Below, one piece after another: positions 57,202-64,000 of a stretch of 64,000 nucleotides of DNA. This DNA comes from Roseicella frigidaeris. Lineage in GTDB: Bacteria > Pseudomonadota > Alphaproteobacteria > Acetobacterales > Acetobacteraceae. Under the pieces are notes generated by a model. The model ran no database searches. It was not told where the DNA came from and saw nothing but the letters and a program-made list of their open reading frames with translations. Numbering within the stretch: the stretch's first letter is position 1; every line of letters starts with the position of its first letter. The DNA lies in NCBI RefSeq assembly GCF_003258945.1, contig NZ_QLIX01000014.1:62001-126000 (forward strand), in the 5' to 3' direction. Both the position numbers and the translations under genes were made by a program.

Positions 57202-58962
57202 TCAGCCCGGCTGCAGCCGCATCCGCAGCGTCACCTGGCGGTCCTCCGAATCGGGGCCTTCCCCGACCACGAGCTCGGCATCGATCTGCCGGGCCAGCGC
57301 GCGGATCACCGTCTCGCCCATCCGGTCGGCGGCGTGGTCGCTCGGCATCAGCCGGCCGCCATCGGCCACCGACACCTCCAGCCGCCCCGCCTCCTGCCTG
57401 GCCTCGAGCCAGATCGGATGCGTGACGCCCGCGGGCCGCTCGCGCCGCAGCGCATCCGTCACCAGTTCGGAGAGGATCAGGGCGAGCGGGATCGCTCGCT
57501 CGGCATCGAGGGCCAGCGCCTCCGGCGCGGCGATGCGGATGTCGCAGCCCGGCTGCTGCACCGAGGCGCCGGCCGCCAGCTCGCGCAGCATGTCGGTGAG
57601 GCGGACGCTGCGCAGGTCGGGGCTGAGCTGCAGCGCCCGGTGCGCCTCCGCCACCGCCTGGACGCGGGCGGTCGCCGCCTCCAGCGCCTCGCGCGCCGCC
57701 GGCTCCGGCATGCGCCCGGATTGCAGCCGCAGCAGGGCGGCGACGAGTTGCAGGCTGTTCTTGATGCGGTGCTCCGCCTCGCGCAGCAGCTGCTCCTGCA
57801 TCGCCAGGGCCTCGCGCAGCCGCGCCTCGGCCTGGTGGCGTTCCTCGACATCGGTGCAGGTGCCGACCCAGTGCCGGATCCGCCCGGCGGCGTCGCGCAC
57901 CGAGGCCGCCCGCACCCGGTGCCAGGGCGCCCCGCCCTCGGCCGTGCGGATGCGCGCATCGGCGTCGTACGCGCCCCCCTCGGCCAGCGCCGCCGCCCAG
58001 CCCGGCGCCAGCCGCGCCGCATCCTCGGGGTGCAGCGCCGCCAGCCAGCCCTCCTCGGCCAGCGCGGCGAGGCCGAGGCCGGTCAGCGCCCGCCAGCGCC
58101 GGTTGACATACTCCACCCGGCCGGCGGCATCGGTCTGCCAGACCAGGTGCGGCATGGCCTCGGCGAGGGTGCGGAACCGGTCCTCGCTGGCACGCAGCGC
58201 CTGCTCGGCCTGCCGCCGCGCCTCGATATCCGCATTGGCGCCGACCCATTCCAGGATCCGGCCCGTCTCGTCGCGCCGCAGCACCGCGCGGGCGGCGCTC
58301 CAGCGCCAGCCGCCATCGGCGCGCCGGAGGCGGTATTCGGCCTCGTAGACCTCGCCGCTCTCGATGGCCTGCAGCCAGCGCGCGGCCGCCTGCGCGCGAT
58401 CCTCGGGATGCACCGCCTCCAGCCAGCTCGGGCCGCCGGCCGTGCCGGGGGCCAGGCCGGTCACCTCGGCCCAGTTCGCATTCTCGAGCAGCGTGCCATC
58501 CGGCGCGGCGATCCAGACGGCGAGCGAGTTGACCTCGACCAGGGTGCGGTAGCGCTCGGCCTGCGCCTCGCGCTCCGTGACGTCGCGCAGCAGCAGCAGC
58601 ACGCCGGCGACCCGGCCGCCACCGGCGCGGATCGCCGAGAGCTCGGCATCCCAGCGGCGGGCCGGCGGCCCGCCGAGCTGGAGCGGGATGGCCTCGGCCC
58701 GCCGCGCCGTGCCGGTGGCCCGCACCTCGTCGAGCATCGTCAGCAGGGCGAGGTCGCGCTCCGGCAAGGTGGCGGCGAGCGGTTGGTCGCGCAGGGCGGC
58801 CTCGGCCCGTCCGGTGGCGGCGAGGAAGGCGCGGTTGGCGTAGCGGAGGAGGTGCGCCGGCCCTTCGAGCACGACCACCGACATCGGCGATTCCTCGGCG
58901 AAGCCGCGGATGCACTCGATATCGGGCAGGCCGGACCGGCATTCCTCGGGCATGGTCCGCAT
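57202..58962 (-). CDS. Multi-PAS sensor histidine kinase (HisKA_2 type) with degraded ATPase domain
   Basis: A 586-residue protein without membrane helices. Three PAS modules (about 20-130, 140-255, 265-385), the last two with PAC-like ends (ILEWVGANADIEARRQAEQ, IRHWVGTCTDVEERHQAEA), lead into the phospho-acceptor motif LLREAEHRIKNSLQLVAALLRLQ. In the ATPase domain the N-box reads ELVTDALRRERP, where the family has ELVTNALKHA, and the DNGxG box reads VADGGRL. It also lacks a clear GLGL box. The ATP site may be poor or absent. It lies alone, with no response regulator beside it. Confidence 0.88.
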   Translation of the reverse strand: MRTMPEECRSGLPDIECIRGFAEESPMSVVVLEGPAHLLRYANRAFLAATGRAEAALRDQPLAATLPERDLALLTMLDEVRATGTARRAEAIPLQLGGPPARRWDAELSAIRAGGGRVAGVLLLLRDVTEREAQAERYRTLVEVNSLAVWIAAPDGTLLENANWAEVTGLAPGTAGGPSWLEAVHPEDRAQAAARWLQAIESGEVYEAEYRLRRADGGWRWSAARAVLRRDETGRILEWVGANADIEARRQAEQALRASEDRFRTLAEAMPHLVWQTDAAGRVEYVNRRWRALTGLGLAALAEEGWLAALHPEDAARLAPGWAAALAEGGAYDADARIRTAEGGAPWHRVRAASVRDAAGRIRHWVGTCTDVEERHQAEARLREALAMQEQLLREAEHRIKNSLQLVAALLRLQSGRMPEPAAREALEAATARVQAVAEAHRALQLSPDLRSVRLTDMLRELAAGASVQQPGCDIRIAAPEALALDAERAIPLALILSELVTDALRRERPAGVTHPIWLEARQEAGRLEVSVADGGRLMPSDHAADRMGETVIRALARQIDAELVVGEGPDSEDRQVTLRMRLQPG

Positions 58963-59194
58963 CCCCCAGGGTTCGGCCTTCGTCAGGGAACCATTAGCCG
59001 CTTGATGCGATGCCGACGACTGGTCGCATGACGAGGTTCATCACACCACAGGGAAACGTGACCGCCCGCCGGGGAAGGGCGGGCGTTCCGGCACCTGCCG
59101 CGCCAGCGCAGGGCTGCTCCACGCCCCGGACCGGTGCCCCGCCGCCCGGTTTTGCGTTAGGCAATCGGTCGAGTGTCCAAGCGGAGCCCCCTGC

Positions 59195-59788
59195 ATGCCC
59201 CTGTCGCCGCCCGCCCCCCGCGAGATGCTGCACCGTCGCGCCATCGACATCCGCGGCTGGCGGCGGGCGGATGGGCTCTTCGACATCGAGGCCTATCTCG
59301 AGGACACCAAATCCTACCCCTTCGAGAACGAGGATCGCGGCACCATCACGCCGGGCGAGCCGCTGCACGGGCTCTGGCTGCGGCTGACGGTGGACGAGGC
59401 GATGGTGATCGTCGCGGCCGAGGCGGCCTCCGACCACACGCCCTACACGGTCTGCCCGGGCGCGGCGCCGAATTTCGCGCGCCTCGCCGGGCTGAAGATC
59501 GGCCCCGGCTTCAACCGCGCCGTGGTCGAGCGGGTCGGCGGCATCCTCGGCTGCACGCATCTGCGCGAGGTGCTGGGGCAGATGGCGACGGTGGTCTTCC
59601 AGACCCTCTACCCGCTGCGGGCCGCGCAGGAGCAGGCGGAGACCGCCCGCATCCTCGCCACCGGCCAGCGCCCGGCGCGGCCGCCCGCCATGGTCGGCAC
59701 CTGCATCGCCTATGCGCCGGACAGCCCGGTGACCCAGGCGCGCTGGCCCTGGCTGCGGCCGCCGGCGACGGACCAGGCGGCGGAATAG
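59195..59788 (+). CDS. DUF2889 protein
   Basis: A 197-residue soluble protein. The pattern MLHRRAIDIRGWRRADGLFDIEAYLEDTKSY, LWLRLTVDEAMVIVAAEAASDHTPY and CPGAAPNF, then GCTHLREVLGQMATVVFQTLYP, is that of DUF2889, a widespread family of unknown function. Conserved aspartate, histidine and cysteine residues hint at enzyme-like or metal-binding character. It stands alone between the kinase and anmK. Confidence 0.85.
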   Translation: MPLSPPAPREMLHRRAIDIRGWRRADGLFDIEAYLEDTKSYPFENEDRGTITPGEPLHGLWLRLTVDEAMVIVAAEAASDHTPYTVCPGAAPNFARLAGLKIGPGFNRAVVERVGGILGCTHLREVLGQMATVVFQTLYPLRAAQEQAETARILATGQRPARPPAMVGTCIAYAPDSPVTQARWPWLRPPATDQAAE

Positions 59789-59904
59789 CAATCCCCGCGA
59801 AGCCGCTGCGCGGCCCCCGGTGCTTCGCTCCGGAGCCGCAGGGCGTCACAGCCTGCCGCGGCAAGGCAGCGCAAGCCCGGCCGGGCCGCGCGGCGGCGAC
59901 CGCC

Positions 59905-61038
59905 TCAGCCCCGGACGATGCGCCCGCCAGCGAGGGGCTGCGGCGCCCCGGTGGTGCCGGGGAAGGTGATCGGCAACCCGTGCCAGCAGCGCGCCGCCAG
60001 CACGCCGAAGGCCTGCGCCTCCAGCGCGTCGCCGTTCCAGCCCACCACCTCGGCGGCCCGCACCGGCTGCTCCAGCGCGCCGGCCAGCGCCCGCATCAGC
60101 GCCGGGTTGCGCCGGCCGCCGCCGGCGACCAGCCATTGCAGCGGCGCCTGCGGGAAGTGCCGGGCCGCGGCGGCGACGCAGACCGCGGCGAAGGCGACCA
60201 GGGTGGCGGCGCCGTCCTCGGGGGAGAGGGCGCCGGCGCCGGCCTCCTTCAGCGCCCGGTCGAAATCCAGCCGGTCGAGGGATTTCGGCGGTGGCGCGGC
60301 GAGATAGGGATGCGCCAGCAGCCGCGCCAGCACCGCCCCGTCCGGCTGGCCGGCGAGGGCGAGCGCCCCGTCGCGGTCGTAGTCGGACTGGGTGTGCCGC
60401 CGGGCCCAGTCGTCCAGCGGGCCATTGGCCGGGCCGGTGTCGAAGGCGAGCAGGCTGCGGTCGCGGCCGATCCAGGTGACGTTGCCGACGCCGCCGAGGT
60501 TGAGCACGGCGAGCGGCTTGGGCAGGGTGGCGGCCAGCGCCGCATGCACCACGGGCACCAGCGGCGCCCCCTGGCCGCCGGCGGCGACATCGGCGCTGCG
60601 GAAATCGAAGGCGACCGGCAGGCCGGCGCGGCGGGCGAGCCAGTCGGCATCCCCCACCTGCCAGGTGCGGCCGGGCGCGGCATCCCCCGGCCGGGCGGGG
60701 CGGTGCAGGATGGTCTGGCCGTGGAAGCCGATGAGGTCGGCATCCTCGCCCAGCAGCCGCAGCGACTCGGCCCGCAGCCGCGCCACCGCCTCGGCATGCC
60801 GTTCGGTCAGGCGGTGGACGCAATCGGCGAGGAAGGGGTCCTCCGGCGCCAGCCCGGGCTCGCCCGGCACGCCGACCGCGAGGTCGAGCAGCCGGCGCAG
60901 GTCGCGCCGCAGCGCCGGCTCGTAGGGCAGGGTGAGCGTCGGGCCGATGCGGCCGATCGCCTCGCCATCCGTCTCGATCCAGGCAGCGTCCACCCCGTCG
61001 AGGGAGGTGCCGCTCATCAGCCCGATGGTTCTAAGCAT
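59905..61038 (-). CDS. anmK: Anhydro-N-acetylmuramic acid kinase
   Basis: A 377-residue sugar kinase starting MLRTIGLMSGTSLDGVDAAWIETDG, the AnmK signature. It also has GFHGQTILHRP, LAVLNLGGVGNVTWIG, LAFDTGPANGPLDD and LVAGGGRRNPALM. The enzyme converts anhydroMurNAc released in cell-wall turnover to MurNAc-6-phosphate for recycling. It is divergent from tyrS, an arrangement common in alphaproteobacteria. Confidence 0.96.
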   Translation of the reverse strand: MLRTIGLMSGTSLDGVDAAWIETDGEAIGRIGPTLTLPYEPALRRDLRRLLDLAVGVPGEPGLAPEDPFLADCVHRLTERHAEAVARLRAESLRLLGEDADLIGFHGQTILHRPARPGDAAPGRTWQVGDADWLARRAGLPVAFDFRSADVAAGGQGAPLVPVVHAALAATLPKPLAVLNLGGVGNVTWIGRDRSLLAFDTGPANGPLDDWARRHTQSDYDRDGALALAGQPDGAVLARLLAHPYLAAPPPKSLDRLDFDRALKEAGAGALSPEDGAATLVAFAAVCVAAAARHFPQAPLQWLVAGGGRRNPALMRALAGALEQPVRAAEVVGWNGDALEAQAFGVLAARCWHGLPITFPGTTGAPQPLAGGRIVRG

Positions 61039-61124
61039 GCCCCCCCTGTGCTACGGGAGCGGCCCCCATGCCAAGGCCAATCTGAAGCGGCCTGGGCCAG
61101 AGCGAGAATCGAGCGGCAGAGACG

Positions 61125-62384
61125 ATGAGCGGCCCCGAGAGCGAGTTCCTCCGCGCCGCGGAGGAGCGTGGCTACATCCACCAGGTCACCGACCGGGCGG
61201 CGCTGGATGCGCGGCTGCGGGCCGGGCCGGTCGCCGCCTATATCGGCTTCGACTGCACGGCGGACAGCCTGCATGTCGGCCATCTCGTCTCCATCATGAT
61301 GCTGCGGCTGTTCCAGCGCAGCGGCCACCGGCCGGTGGTGCTGATCGGCGGCGGCACCACCAAGATCGGCGACCCCTCGGGCAAGGACGAGGCGCGGCAG
61401 CTTCTGACCGAGGCCGGGATCGAGGCCAACAAGGCCGGCATCCGCCGCAGCTTCGACAATTTCCTCCGCTTCGGCGAGGGGGAGCGCGATGCGCTGATGC
61501 TCGACAATGCCGAATGGCTGGACGAGCTGCGCTACATCCCCTTCCTGCGCGAGGTGGGGCGGCATTTCTCGGTCAACCGCATGCTGACCATGGACAGCGT
61601 GCGGCTGCGGCTCGAGCGCGACCAGCCGCTCTCCTTCCTCGAGTTCAACTACATGCTGCTGCAGTCCTACGACTTCCTGGAGCTGCACCGGCGCCATGGC
61701 GTGGCGCTGCAGATGGGCGGCTCCGACCAGTGGGGCAACATCATCATGGGCGCCGACCTGGTGCGGCGCATGGGCGGGGCTGGGGGCGGGGCCGGGGGCG
61801 GCACCGAGGCCTTCGGCCTGACCACGCCGCTGCTCACCACCGCCTCGGGCGCCAAGATGGGCAAGACCGCCGCCGGCGCGGTCTGGCTGAACCCCGACCG
61901 CCTCGCGCCCTATGACTACTGGCAGTTCTGGCGCAACACCGAGGATGGCGACGTGGCGCGCTTCCTCGGCCTCTTCACCGAACTGCCGATGGAGGAGGTG
62001 CGCCGCCTCGGCGCGCTCGGCGGCGCCGAGATCAACGAGGCGAAGAAGGTGCTCGCCACCGAGGCGACGGCGCTGCTGCATGGCCGCGCCGCGGCCGAGG
62101 CGGCGGCGGAGACGGCACGGCTGGCCTTCGAGCAGGGCCAGGCGGCGGCCAGCCTGCCCGGCATCGCCCATGCCCTGCCGGCGCCGGTGATCGACCTGCT
62201 GGCGGCCGCCGGCCTGGTCGCCAGCAAGGGCGAGGCGCGGCGGCTGGTGGCGCAGAACGGCGTGCGGCTGAACGACGCGCCGGTGACCGACCCGCTGCAG
62301 GCGGTGACGGCGGCCGACCTGCGGGACGGCGCGGCCAAGCTGTCGCTCGGGCGCAAGCGGCACGTGCTGGTGCGGCCGGCCTGA
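61125..62384 (+). CDS. tyrS: Tyrosyl-tRNA synthetase
   Basis: A 419-residue class I synthetase. It has the tyrosine pocket and HIGH-like motif ([26 protein letters not shown]), the [11 protein letters not shown] loop and the KMSKS-equivalent [18 protein letters not shown]-terminal S4-like RNA-binding domain follows ([21 protein letters not shown]). Length and motifs match the bacterial TyrRS of E. coli type. Confidence 0.97.
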   Translation: MSGPESEFLRAAEERGYIHQVTDRAALDARLRAGPVAAYIGFDCTADSLHVGHLVSIMMLRLFQRSGHRPVVLIGGGTTKIGDPSGKDEARQLLTEAGIEANKAGIRRSFDNFLRFGEGERDALMLDNAEWLDELRYIPFLREVGRHFSVNRMLTMDSVRLRLERDQPLSFLEFNYMLLQSYDFLELHRRHGVALQMGGSDQWGNIIMGADLVRRMGGAGGGAGGGTEAFGLTTPLLTTASGAKMGKTAAGAVWLNPDRLAPYDYWQFWRNTEDGDVARFLGLFTELPMEEVRRLGALGGAEINEAKKVLATEATALLHGRAAAEAAAETARLAFEQGQAAASLPGIAHALPAPVIDLLAAAGLVASKGEARRLVAQNGVRLNDAPVTDPLQAVTAADLRDGAAKLSLGRKRHVLVRPA

Positions 62385-62394
62385 CCGCGCCGCG

Positions 62395-63582
62395 TCAGGC
62401 GCCGCGCCCCTCCCGGCGCAGCGCCACCCAGAAGCCGAGCTGGGCGCAGAGGCTGGCCAGCGTCATCACCAGCGCCGCGGCCAGGGCCGGGTCCGGTCCG
62501 ATCCCGGCCAGCGCGCTGCACAGCGCCCCCACCGCCATCTGGCTGAAGCCGTAGAGGCCGGAGGCCGAGCCGATCACCTTCGGATCGACGCCCACCGCCT
62601 TGGTCAGCGCCGTCGGGCTGGCCATGCCGACGCCGAAGGTGAAGACCAGCATCAGCCCCATCACCACCGGCACGCTGAGCCGGCCGAGCAGCACCGCGCC
62701 GAGCAGCGTCGCCGCGCTCGCCAGGCTGAGCAGGTTGGCGCCGACCATCAGCCCTTCCGCCCGCACCCGCCCGAGCAGCCGGCCGATCAGCAGGTTGCCG
62801 CAAGCCATGCCGAGGATGAGCATCCCGAGATAGAGGCCGACCTCCTCCACCGGCCGGTGCAACTCGGCGACGAAGACGAAGGGGGCGGCGGCGACGAAGG
62901 CGTACATGGAGGTGGTGGCGCAGCCGCCGCCGATGGCGTAGCCGAGGAAGGCGGGCGAGGTGAGCAGCCCGCGCCAGGCCCGCCACAAGGCCCGCGCGCC
63001 GGGCCCGCTGCCGCGCTGGCCGGTCTCCGGCAGCAGCCGCCAGGAGAGCAGCAGGTTGGCGAGGCCGAAGCCGGTGAGCAGCACGAGGATGGCGCGCCAG
63101 CCGAGGGTGGAGGCGAGCAGCCCGCCGATCAGCGGCGCCAGCGCCGGCCCGGTCATCATCATCAGCGTCAGCAGCGCCATGCGCCGCACCACGTCATCCG
63201 CCGTCGCGGTGTCGCGCGCCATGGCGCGGCCGAGCACCAGCCCGGCGCAGCCGCCGAGCGCCTGGAACAGCCGGGCGGCGATCAGCAGCCGCACGCCGGG
63301 GGCGAGCGCCGCGACCAGGCCGCCGAGGGTGAACAGGCCGAGGCCCCAGAGCAGCGTCGGCCGCCGCCCCAGCCGGTCGGAGAGCGGGCCACAGACGAGC
63401 TGCCCGGCGGCGAGGCCGAGGATGTAGAGGCTGATCGTCGCCTGCATGGCGGCGACGCTGGCGCCGAGATCGGCCGCCGCCTCCGGCAGGGCGGGGACGA
63501 ACATGTGCATCGCCATGGTGCCGCTCAGCGTGATGAGGACGAGCAGCCAGAGGGGCGGCTCGCGCCGTCGGGGTTGCGCCAT
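62395..63582 (-). CDS. MFS drug-resistance-type transporter (Bcr/CflA family)
   Basis: A 395-residue permease from ATG 63582 (AGGGAG at six bases upstream); the frame extends upstream but is poor coding sequence there. Twelve helices are predicted. Family marks are MHMFVPALPEAAADLGASVAAMQATIS near the start, the loop GPLSDRLGRRPTLLWGL and, after helix 4, GRAMARDTAT. Bcr/CflA proteins export drugs or sulfonamides; the real substrate is unknown. Confidence 0.9.
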   Translation of the reverse strand: MAQPRRREPPLWLLVLITLSGTMAMHMFVPALPEAAADLGASVAAMQATISLYILGLAAGQLVCGPLSDRLGRRPTLLWGLGLFTLGGLVAALAPGVRLLIAARLFQALGGCAGLVLGRAMARDTATADDVVRRMALLTLMMMTGPALAPLIGGLLASTLGWRAILVLLTGFGLANLLLSWRLLPETGQRGSGPGARALWRAWRGLLTSPAFLGYAIGGGCATTSMYAFVAAAPFVFVAELHRPVEEVGLYLGMLILGMACGNLLIGRLLGRVRAEGLMVGANLLSLASAATLLGAVLLGRLSVPVVMGLMLVFTFGVGMASPTALTKAVGVDPKVIGSASGLYGFSQMAVGALCSALAGIGPDPALAAALVMTLASLCAQLGFWVALRREGRGA

Positions 63583-63887
63583 CGGAACTCCCTGTCGATC
63601 CCCTGCCGCCGCGGCGGACTGGAGACTCCGCTGCCCGGCGCCTGGAGGGGGGCGCGTCCCGGGCATGGGAAACGCCCCGGCGCGCGATGGCAAGGCGTGG
63701 CGGCCGTTGCATCGCGACGCCGCGTTCGAGGCAGGCGCGCCGCGGCGGACCGCGTTCGGATCGACCCATCCGGATGCGGGACGATGCCCGCAAGACAACC
63801 CGCGAGAGCAGGCCGCGCGACCGCGGCCTGCCCCGGAGACGGTCCCGATCGGCTGGACTCACCTGATCGGGTGAAACCGTCCCGGCC
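63583..63887. other. Intergenic region with hairpins
   Basis: No gene seen. It holds a 9-bp stem CAGGCCGCG/CGCGGCCTG (63809-63830) and a compound hairpin at 63838-63881 (GACGGT...ACCGTC enclosing CCCGATC...GATCGGG). The compound hairpin lies seven bases after the stop of the minus-strand serine hydrolase and probably ends its transcript. Confidence 0.5.
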
Positions 63888-64000
63888 TCAGTCGGCGATG
63901 GCGCCGTAGACGAGGGCGTTCACCACGCGCCGGTAGTGCTGGCGGATCAGCCCCGGCGTGCTCGCCATGAACACCACCGCGAGCTCCTCCTTCGGATCGA
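63888..64000 (-). CDS. Serine hydrolase/beta-lactamase family protein, C-terminal end (partial)
   Basis: The window cuts this gene; only the last 36 residues are present (DPKEELAVVFMASTPG, then HYRRVVNALVYGAIAD). This ending, with an LAVVFMA strand and an NALVYGAI helix, is typical of class C beta-lactamase-like serine hydrolases and esterases. The catalytic parts lie outside, so identity rests on the tail alone. Confidence 0.6.
   Translation of the reverse strand, partial: DPKEELAVVFMASTPGLIRQHYRRVVNALVYGAIAD

Noticed and set aside
61854-61883. KMGKT instead of KMSKS in tyrS as a defect
   Set aside because: E. coli-type TyrRS naturally has a KFGKT-like motif at this place; it is normal.

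Overview
The window comes from a chromosome of very high G+C content with densely packed, often ATGA-overlapping genes. Gene content and protein style point to an alphaproteobacterium of the Acetobacteraceae (Roseomonas-like): a fused shikimate kinase/3-dehydroquinate synthase beside xerD and accA, soluble NAD-dependent formate dehydrogenase, TRAP transporters, many ABC binding proteins and several amidases. The family assignment is an inference; no rRNA or other taxonomic marker is present.

Layout. 1-3843: the end of an operon for a membrane complex related to complex I and group 4 hydrogenases (hyfF-, hyfG- and hyfI-like), whose large subunit lacks the nickel-ligating cysteines of its first motif and which has a VOC-fold gene inserted by start/stop overlaps. 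4393-7380: a large secreted GH16 glycanase with RTX-type repeats. 7442-17528: a catabolic/transport region (amidase, GntR regulator, DapA-like lyase, tripartite TRAP transporter, MFS permease, FAD-linked D-lactate/glycolate-type dehydrogenase, DDAH-like hydrolase). Two closely matching palindromes, one at the regulator and one before the TRAP operon, look like the GntR operators.

17734-37009 is a formate/selenium/molybdenum island. A membrane-bound formate dehydrogenase (alpha, beta, cytochrome b) has a true in-frame UGA (18331-18333) decoded as selenocysteine, with a SECIS hairpin that keeps the E. coli-type U17, G23 and U24 positions. It is followed by fdhE, selA, a Sel1-repeat protein, selB, the tRNA-Sec gene selC (lying inside the selB reading frame), a small unknown gene, a strong terminator and then, on the other strand, selD. 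Next, on the minus strand, comes a second, cysteine-containing NAD-dependent formate dehydrogenase operon: fdsG-fdsB-fdsA-fdhD-fdsD-moeA preceded by a LysR regulator. One stretch therefore encodes two formate oxidation systems, complete Sec synthesis and insertion, FDH sulfuration and one molybdenum-cofactor step.

38188-51756: dihydroxyacetone kinase; a peptide-type binding protein with two amidases and an AtzG-like small subunit; a DUF2218/PadR pair next to htpG, with an AT-rich palindrome; an SDR enzyme; and a LysR / 370-residue protein / UGSC-family operon bordered by clusters of hairpins. The UGSC protein is the cysteine form of a family that is selenocysteine-containing elsewhere. 51785-64000: housekeeping and assorted genes (accA, xerD, aroKB fusion, anmK, tyrS), a branched-chain-type binding protein, a PAS sensor kinase with a degraded ATPase domain, a DUF2889 protein, a Bcr/CflA-type MFS permease, and the 3' end of a serine hydrolase cut by the window edge.

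Intergenic regions carry a recurrent palindromic repeat of about 26 bp (13826, 48825, 49498 inverted) and several long perfect hairpins. No CRISPR array, insertion sequence, prophage or rRNA was seen.
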